DNA from: Acidobacteriota bacterium
GTDB lineage: Bacteria; Acidobacteriota; Terriglobia; Acidiferrales; UBA7541
Reading direction: 5' to 3'
Length of the DNA: 37,431 nucleotides
Assembly: GCA_003224175.1 (NCBI GenBank)
Contig: QHYQ01000237.1
Coordinates: 1 to 37,431 of the forward strand
The notes below the pieces were generated by a model that did not search any database, was not told where the DNA came from, and saw only the letters and a list, made by a program, of their open reading frames with translations. Below, one piece after another: positions 31,997 to 37,431 of the stretch. The first letter of the stretch is position 1. The number at the start of each line of letters is the position of its first letter. The translations under genes and the position numbers were made by a program.

Positions 31997-34048
31997 ATGA
32001 GACATCTGCTGAGCATCTGTTTTTTTCCTGTACTGCTGATCCTGACGATCGCCCCCGTTTGGGCGCAGCAGAAGCGCCCCCTTACTTTCGACGACCTTGT
32101 CTCCGTGGAGAGAATCAGCGAGCCGATGGTTTCGCCCGACGGACTCTGGGTGGCTTATACAGTCGCGAAAGCGGATCTTGCCGCCAACCGCCTGACGCGA
32201 AATATCTGGATCGTGAGCACCAGTGGGACGTCCGAGCCGCGGCAATTAACCCGTGGCGGCTCGGATTCTCGTCCGCGCTGGTCGCCCGATAGTAAGCGGC
32301 TGGCATTTGTATCCAGCCGCTCGGGCACCGAGCAGATTTATCTGCTCACGTTGAGCGGCGGCGAGGGGGATCCTCTTACGGCGCTCTCGACCGGCGCCGG
32401 AAATGAACAGTGGTCGCCATATGGCCAGTGGATCGCATTCACCTCAGCGGTATATCCGGATTGTCACGACGATGCTTGCAATCGTCAACGCGATGAAGCG
32501 CGAGAGAAGGACCCCGTAAAGGCGCGTATCTATGACCATCTTCTATTTCGGCATTGGACTCACTGGAGTGATGGCAAGCGCAGTCATTTGTTCGTGATTG
32601 CGGCTTCGGGAGGCGTCCCGCGCGACCTCACTCCTGGCGCGGATTACGATGTGCCGCCCGACGAGCGCGGCGACGCCGCCGATATCGCCTTTTCTCCCGA
32701 TTCCAAGGAGATTTGCTTCACTGCCGTGACGGACCGGCCCGAGGCCACCAGCACAAACGGCGATCTCTTTACAGTCGCGCTCAGTGGTAGCGAGCCGCGT
32801 CGAATTACAACGAACCCTGGTTTCGACGGTCATCCCGTCTATTCGCCCGACGGGCACTCGATTGCTTATCACGCGCAACTCGTGGCCGGTTATGAAAGCG
32901 ATCGCTGGCGCCTGATGCTGTACGATCGCTCAACTCAGAAGGTCTCCAATCTCACCGAAGGGTTCGACCGCAGCGTGCAGGAACCGCTCTGGTCGCCCGA
33001 TAGCCGCCGACTCTATTTTGTCGCCGAGGATCAGGCCGAACAGCCCGTTTACGTAATCGACGTCGCGCCGGCTGGGGCGCCGCATGCGATCGCACCGGCC
33101 AGCTACAATTCCGAAATCAGCGTGAGCGCCGACGGAAATACTCTGGCTTTCACCCGCACCAGCCTGGCCATGCCCTCCGAAATCTTCGCTGCCAATGCCG
33201 ACGGAGCGCACGCCCGCCAGCTCACTCATCACAATGCCGCCCGGCTTTCTGGGGTGGACATGAATCCGCCCGAACCTTTCTGGTTTGAAGGCGCGGATGG
33301 CGCGCGCGTGGAAGGGTTACTCATCCGGCCGCCTCATTTTGATGCCTCGAAGAAATACCCGCTGCTCCTCCTGGTGCACGGGGGCCCGCAGGGATCCTGG
33401 GCCGACGCCTGGGGATATCGCTGGAATGAAGAGCTCTTCGCCTCCCCGGGTTATGTAGCCGTGATGATCAACCCTCGAGGTTCGACGGGCTATGGGCAAA
33501 AGTTCGTTGACGACATCCGAGATGATTGGGGCGGAAAGGTTTACGACGACTTGATGAAGGGCACGGACTACGCGCTAGCCCATTACGCATTTATCGACGG
33601 CAGCCGCACGGCCGCCGCAGGGGGCTCATACGGCGGTTACATGATGGATTGGTTTGCTACGCACACCGGGCGCTTCAAGGCACTCATCAGCCATGCCGGC
33701 CCTTACGACAATGTGAGCATGTATGGCGGAACCGAGGAGCTCTGGTTTGTGGAGCACGACTTGGCCGGAACGCCGTGGTCGAATCCCGAAAGCTATCGCA
33801 AGTGGTCCCCAAGCACCTACGCCGCGGCGCTCGGAAAATTCAAGACTCCAACCCTCGTCATTGCCGGAGAAATGGATTATCGCGTTCCCTACACGCAATC
33901 GTTGCAGTTCTTCACGGAGATGCAACGCCAAAATGTGCCTTCCAAGCTGCTGATCTTCCCTGACGAAGGCCACTGGATCACCAAGCCGCAAAACAGCCGG
34001 CTCTGGTACAAGACTTTTCTGGACTGGCTGGTTACTTATCTGAAGTAG
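31997..34048 (+). CDS. S9-family prolyl oligopeptidase / dipeptidyl peptidase
   Basis: A 683-residue secreted serine peptidase with GAGGT seven nucleotides before the ATG. Residues 1-23 are a signal peptide (LLSICFFPVLLILTIAPVWAQ). Residues about 30-400 form a TolB/WD40-like beta-propeller (SEPMVSPDGLWVAYTV, RPRWSPDSKRLAFVSSR, EPLWSPDSRRLYFVAED). The C-terminal alpha/beta hydrolase has LLLVHGGPQGSW, the nucleophile GGSYGGYM, the acid in GEMDYRVPYTQ and the His in DEGHWITKPQN. It removes dipeptides or short peptides from the N-terminus. It is probably co-transcribed with the M61 gene. Its 3' end overlaps the convergent GGDEF gene by 17 bp. Confidence 0.9.
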   Translation: MRHLLSICFFPVLLILTIAPVWAQQKRPLTFDDLVSVERISEPMVSPDGLWVAYTVAKADLAANRLTRNIWIVSTSGTSEPRQLTRGGSDSRPRWSPDSKRLAFVSSRSGTEQIYLLTLSGGEGDPLTALSTGAGNEQWSPYGQWIAFTSAVYPDCHDDACNRQRDEAREKDPVKARIYDHLLFRHWTHWSDGKRSHLFVIAASGGVPRDLTPGADYDVPPDERGDAADIAFSPDSKEICFTAVTDRPEATSTNGDLFTVALSGSEPRRITTNPGFDGHPVYSPDGHSIAYHAQLVAGYESDRWRLMLYDRSTQKVSNLTEGFDRSVQEPLWSPDSRRLYFVAEDQAEQPVYVIDVAPAGAPHAIAPASYNSEISVSADGNTLAFTRTSLAMPSEIFAANADGAHARQLTHHNAARLSGVDMNPPEPFWFEGADGARVEGLLIRPPHFDASKKYPLLLLVHGGPQGSWADAWGYRWNEELFASPGYVAVMINPRGSTGYGQKFVDDIRDDWGGKVYDDLMKGTDYALAHYAFIDGSRTAAAGGSYGGYMMDWFATHTGRFKALISHAGPYDNVSMYGGTEELWFVEHDLAGTPWSNPESYRKWSPSTYAAALGKFKTPTLVIAGEMDYRVPYTQSLQFFTEMQRQNVPSKLLIFPDEGHWITKPQNSRLWYKTFLDWLVTYLK

Positions 34049-34799
34049 GCGATTCCACCGTCTCGCGTGCCAGCGCCGCCGCGCCGGCCGTTGAGGTAGC
34101 AATTTCCAAATCAGATAGGCGCGCCATCTCCGACCGATTTCGTCCGGACACTTTTGCCCGATAGAGGGCCGTGTCTGCGGCGCGCAGAAGGCTCTTCAAT
34201 TCGGCATGCGGGGAGTCGCCACTGGCGATACCACCGATGCTGATCGTCGCCGGTACAGGGCCCGCGGAGGTCTCGATCGAGCTGCGCCCTACTAGCTTAA
34301 CGAGCTGTCCGGCTTTTGCGGTGAGTTTTGGGTTGTCGCAGCCAGGTAACAGAATCAAGAACTCTTCTCCTCCATAGCGCCCCACGGCATCATAGGACCG
34401 GACTTCGCCCTTCAAGCGGCCCGTTACCGCACGAAGCACTTCGTCACCTACCAGGTGTCCCCGGGTGCCATTGATCGTTTTGAAGTGATCAATATCTGCC
34501 AGCAGGATGCCCACGGAGCTGCCCTCTCTTCGCGCGCGGCTTAGTTCGCGTTCCAGCAACTCGATAATCGCGCCACGATTCCAAATCGATGTAAGCGCGT
34601 CGTGGCTGGCCTTGAAGCGCAAATTCTCTCGCGCCTCCACGAGATTGGTCTCGAGGTCCAACATTCGCAAGCCCACGCGCAATCGGGCCCTCAACTCTTG
34701 CGGATGGAAAGGCTTGGTTAAATAATCATCTGCGCCTGATTCCAGCCCCTCGATTAGGTTACCCACTTTGTCATTTGCGGTAAGGAGCATGATGTACAC
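34032..34799 (-). pseudogene. truncated receiver-GGDEF response regulator (diguanylate cyclase)
   Basis: The frame starts abruptly in the second half of a receiver domain ([39 protein letters not shown]), with the conserved Thr and Lys but without the acidic pocket and phospho-acceptor Asp. It then carries a full GGDEF domain: GRYGGEEFLILL active site and the inhibitory-site RSYD five residues before it, ending with an Ala-rich tail. About 70 N-terminal residues are missing. Upstream the frame runs into the end of the histidine kinase gene. The cyclase domain could still be active and, without a complete receiver, unregulated, if a start such as the GTG at 34799 is used; whether it is expressed is unknown. 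Type set to pseudogene because the gene is clearly incomplete. Confidence 0.75.
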
Positions 34800-36663
34800 A
34801 TAAGGTTGCGATGATCGCGCCCGTCAATCCCAGCCCCGTACCCCCGTACTTCCGTGTGGTCGAGCCGTCGGCCTGCGAAAAAGCGTCGAAGATGGCCTGT
34901 TGCTTCCCGATCGGAATTCCAATTCCCGTATCACGCACGATGAAGTGGAGCTGAAAGGGATCCGCTTCCGCGCTGCTCGTATTGCGGTCGACCTCGACCA
35001 CCACGCTGCCTTGCTGGGTGAACTTGATGGCGTTTCCCACCAAGTTGACGAGCATTTGCCGAACCCGGTCCGGATCTCCCAACAGCACCGGCGGCACATC
35101 AGGAGAAATGCGACAGGAGAGTTCCAAATTCTTTTTGTGCGCGCGCACCGCGAGCGTTTTGAGCGTCTGGCTGACCAGTTCGGCCAAATCAAAATCGGTT
35201 TGATCCAAATCCAGCCGCCCCGCTTCGATTTTTGAAAAGTCCAGCACATCATTGATGACGCGTAGCAAGCTGTCTGCCGAAGAGCGAACCAGTTGGAGAT
35301 ACTCTTTTTGCTCCTTGTTGAGGGGAGTGTCGAGCGCCAGGTCGGTCAGGTCGGTCATGCCGATAATTCCGTTCATCGGCGTGCGGATCTCGTGACTCAT
35401 GTTGGCCAGGAATTCGCTCTTGGCGCGATTGGCGGATTCCGCCGCCTCCTTGGCCGTCAGCATGGCCTGTTGTGCAGCACGGCGCGTGGTGATATCGATG
35501 AGGGTAACCACAGCACCGACGATCTGGCCGTCGCGCTCGATGGGATAGGACCAATATTCCGCGGGAAAGCTGGTTCCGTCCGATCGCCACATCACCTCCA
35601 CGTCGCTGTGACAAGCCTCACCGGTGCGAAGTGTCTCGCTGACGGGACAGTCTGGCACAGCGTAACGAGACCCATCGGGGTGCGTGTGATGGGTCAAATC
35701 GTGCATGTTTCTTCCCAGACGTTCGCTGACGTCCGAATAACCCAGCAGACGCAGCGTGGCTCGGTTTGAAAACGTGCATTGCCCCTGAAGATCGAGCCCA
35801 TAGATGGCCTCGGCTGTAGAATCGAGCAGCAGTCGGGTGCGCTGCTCACTCTCGCGCAAAGCTCCTTCCGCGTCCTTACGGACGGATATTTCCTGGCGCA
35901 ATTCTGCGGTTCGCTGTTCCACCCGAAGCTCCAGTTCGTCGCGAGCCTGCAGCAGATCTCGGTCGCGACGCTGAATTTCGGTCAGCATCTCGTTGAAACC
36001 GTCAATCAAGATGCCGGTTTCATCGTTCGCTCCTCGGGTTGCGCGAAGGGAGTAATCTCTTGCCGTGGTCACCTGCCTGGTCGTTTGCGCCAGCTGCAGA
36101 ATGGGATCGGAAATGGCTCGCTGCATTCGCGCAGCTAAAAAGAAAGCGCCCACCGACAAACTCAGCACGATGAAACCGAATAAAACGGAATATAGCCGCA
36201 ACAATTCATCAAACTCTCCCAAATCGGAGGCTAGAAACACCATGCCCAAGAGACGGCCGTCGAGGAGAATGGTATGAAAGTCGACCAGCCGCTTAGCCTC
36301 AAAGCGTGCCGCATCCGGTTCCGCGGCGGGAAAGGCGAAATGTGCACCAGCCGAATCCCGTATATATGTGGCAAAAATCGTGCCATCGCCGCGATAGAGA
36401 GCGGCTGCCATGATGTGTTCTTTCGCAGAGAGCGATCGCAAGACCTCGCGGGCCGCGGCCTGATCGTTGAAAGTCAATGCGGCTGTACTATTGGAACCCA
36501 GCACTTCCGCCAGCGTTTCGAGATCATGCATCCTGGATTGGCGCAGGGTGTGAATATCGAAAGCAAAAAAGGCCCCGCAGGCCAGCAAAATGGCGGTGCA
36601 TGTCGTGATCATGACGATCAGGGTGAGCTTGCGGCGAATCGACAAATCGCGGAACGATGGCAT
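34771..36663 (-). CDS. membrane histidine kinase (HAMP-PAS-HisKA-HATPase), C-terminally truncated
   Basis: A 630-residue sensor kinase with GAGGTG at a good distance before its ATG. Order: TM1 (about 13-35), extracytoplasmic sensor (CHASE8-like, to about 150), TM2 (about 155-178), HAMP, coiled coil, PAS with PAC ([14 protein letters not shown] ... [10 protein letters not shown]), HisKA ([14 protein letters not shown], phospho-His around residue 420) and HATPase ([27 protein letters not shown]). After GLGLT the usual last strands are replaced by [16 protein letters not shown] and a stop, so roughly the last 40 residues of the ATPase domain, and any attached receiver, are lost. It has a 9-bp duplication in HisKA. 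Its gene follows the YfiR-like copies and probably fed the c-di-GMP regulator beside it. Confidence 0.85.
   Translation of the reverse strand: MPSFRDLSIRRKLTLIVMITTCTAILLACGAFFAFDIHTLRQSRMHDLETLAEVLGSNSTAALTFNDQAAAREVLRSLSAKEHIMAAALYRGDGTIFATYIRDSAGAHFAFPAAEPDAARFEAKRLVDFHTILLDGRLLGMVFLASDLGEFDELLRLYSVLFGFIVLSLSVGAFFLAARMQRAISDPILQLAQTTRQVTTARDYSLRATRGANDETGILIDGFNEMLTEIQRRDRDLLQARDELELRVEQRTAELRQEISVRKDAEGALRESEQRTRLLLDSTAEAIYGLDLQGQCTFSNRATLRLLGYSDVSERLGRNMHDLTHHTHPDGSRYAVPDCPVSETLRTGEACHSDVEVMWRSDGTSFPAEYWSYPIERDGQIVGAVVTLIDITTRRAAQQAMLTAKEAAESANRAKSEFLANMSHEIRTPMNGIIGMTDLTDLALDTPLNKEQKEYLQLVRSSADSLLRVINDVLDFSKIEAGRLDLDQTDFDLAELVSQTLKTLAVRAHKKNLELSCRISPDVPPVLLGDPDRVRQMLVNLVGNAIKFTQQGSVVVEVDRNTSSAEADPFQLHFIVRDTGIGIPIGKQQAIFDAFSQADGSTTRKYGGTGLGLTGAIIATLCVHHAPYRK
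35338..35355 (-). repeat. 9-bp tandem duplication in the HisKA domain
   Basis: The minus strand reads ACCGACCTG twice in tandem, giving TDLTDL in [15 protein letters not shown] where homologues from memory have IGMTELALDTPL. Three residues are inserted in the first dimerisation helix a few residues after the phospho-His. Confidence 0.75.
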
Positions 36664-36668
36664 CTATT

Positions 36669-36998
36669 TCACCTCGCGGCCTGGCCGTGATTGACCACCT
36701 GCGCCAAAGCCAGCAGTTTTGCGCTGACACGCAGCTTGCCTTGCGTTGCGGCATCCAGGTTCACCACGAAGCGCACGCGGTTCTCCTGCATAACGAATTG
36801 CATGACCCCTCCGGCTTCGGCGAACCCATCGAGGTCGCTGACGGTCAAGACGCTGGCATCCTTAAGACCGGCCAGAATCTGCGCGCTGTGCTGGCGTTCG
36901 GAGGCGCTGATGAAGAGAATGTGACAGCGGCGAAGGTCGTCACCACGACGGTACTTTATGATTACGATTGCGCGCCCCTGTACCTTCTGTGATCTACT
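36669..36998 (-). pseudogene. YfiR-like (DUF4154) second copy, N-terminally truncated
   Basis: On the minus strand, directly in frame after the TGA of the neighbouring copy, an open frame of about 105 codons (KVQGRAIVIIKYRRGDDLRRCHILFISASERQHSAQ...) ends at 36669. It is not in the ORF track because it has no normal start. It matches the C-terminal two thirds of the adjacent YfiR-like protein at roughly 70 percent by eye, ending with the same ALAQVVNHGQAAR. It lacks the signal peptide and first half. It looks like a tandem partial duplication; the copy supplies the GAGGTG ribosome binding site for the kinase gene. Probably non-functional. Confidence 0.75.
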
Positions 36999-37431
36999 TC
37001 ACCTCGCGGCCTGGTTGTGGTTGACCACCTGTGCCAAAGCCAGCAGCTTTGCGCTTAGGTGCAATTTGCTTTGCGTTGCTGCATGCAGGTTCACAACAAA
37101 GCGCGCTCGGTCTTCCTCCATCACAATTTCTATCGCCCCACCGGAGTCGGCGAACCCGTCGATCTCGCTGACCGTCAATACATTGACAGCCTGAAGTCTA
37201 CTAGCCAGAATCTGCGCGGTGTGGTGGCGTTCGGAAGCGCCGACGAAGAGAACGTGACAGCCGCGCAGATCGTCCCCGAAACGCTTGTAACGGATGACGA
37301 TGCCGCGCCCCTGCACCCTCTCTCCCACGGCCATGCGCTGAAGGTGGAAACCAACCCTCTGATCACCAAGAATTCCAAACACAATCGGCGCCCGAGCAGC
37401 GTCAAACGCACTCTCCGGCCATTCCACGAAT
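36999..37431 (-). CDS. YfiR-like (DUF4154) periplasmic protein, 5' end beyond window
   Basis: The frame is open through the window edge; the visible part (EWPESAFDAARAPIVFGILGD ... RGIVIRYKRFGDDLRGCHVLFVGASERHHTAQILA ... VLTVSEIDGFADSGGAIEIVMEEDRARFVVNLHAATQSKL) is the body of a YfiR/DUF4154 protein. The M in the track at 37427 is an internal residue; the real protein would carry a signal peptide further upstream. YfiR-type proteins are periplasmic repressors or sensors linked to YfiN-like cyclases; here the partners would be the downstream kinase and GGDEF gene. Stop TGA at 36999 is followed by GTGAAGTAGATC, a mutated copy of the kinase start region. Confidence 0.8.
   Translation of the reverse strand, partial: FVEWPESAFDAARAPIVFGILGDQRVGFHLQRMAVGERVQGRGIVIRYKRFGDDLRGCHVLFVGASERHHTAQILASRLQAVNVLTVSEIDGFADSGGAIEIVMEEDRARFVVNLHAATQSKLHLSAKLLALAQVVNHNQAAR

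Overview
The window looks like a chromosomal piece of a GC-rich soil bacterium. I infer Acidobacteriota from the gene style: an Oar/TonB-receptor-like barrel with a carboxypeptidase-regulatory N-terminus, secreted M61 and S9 peptidases, many beta-propellers, and multidomain sensor kinases. There is no rRNA or other taxonomic marker, so this is inference. I saw no tRNA, rRNA or CRISPR array.

Layout. 1-550: decayed IS1634-type transposase. 725-5957: a TMTC/O-GlcNAc-transferase-like membrane TPR protein, a small unknown protein and a large outer-membrane barrel. 5975-20975: an aromatic-acid catabolism and beta-propeller region. It holds an amidohydrolase remnant, a 4,5-dihydroxyphthalate-decarboxylase-like protein, a HpcH/HpaI aldolase and a LigJ-type 4-oxalomesaconate hydratase. 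Next comes a long minus-strand operon: small unknown, Rieske oxygenase, class II aldolase, two split propeller proteins and a DASS/SLC13 anion transporter. Divergent from it is a third split propeller protein followed by a diheme cytochrome c. 20979-22682: a secreted fusion of carboxypeptidase-regulatory, cytochrome c and Vgb-like propeller domains. 22856-29136: AlkB, a coiled-coil protein, an alpha/beta hydrolase, pyruvate phosphate dikinase and a DoxX protein. 29137-30043: gene-poor, AT-rich patch with IS-end-like repeats. 30044-34048: M61 and S9 peptidases. 34032-37431: a rearranged signalling locus with two YfiR-like copies, a truncated histidine kinase and a truncated receiver-GGDEF protein.

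Working together. The Rieske oxygenase, two candidate decarboxylases, LigJ, a pyruvate-type aldolase and an anion carrier fit import and oxidation of a phthalate-like or lignin-derived aromatic acid towards protocatechuate and the 4,5-cleavage route. No ring-cleavage dioxygenase is in the window.

Main hunt result. Three paralogous propeller genes are each interrupted at the same blade position by an in-frame TGA, with homology running straight across it. The local context AATTGAGT is identical. In all three an almost invariant perfect 7-bp hairpin, GTTTGCC-AGGYY-GGCAAAC, begins exactly 23 nt after the TGA. The first halves carry export signals; the second halves do not and begin mid-blade. 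This suggests programmed UGA recoding (selenocysteine or readthrough) or an unusual conserved split of a secreted propeller. The hairpin is partly imposed by the encoded F-A-R-x-A-N motif, so the mechanism is unproven.
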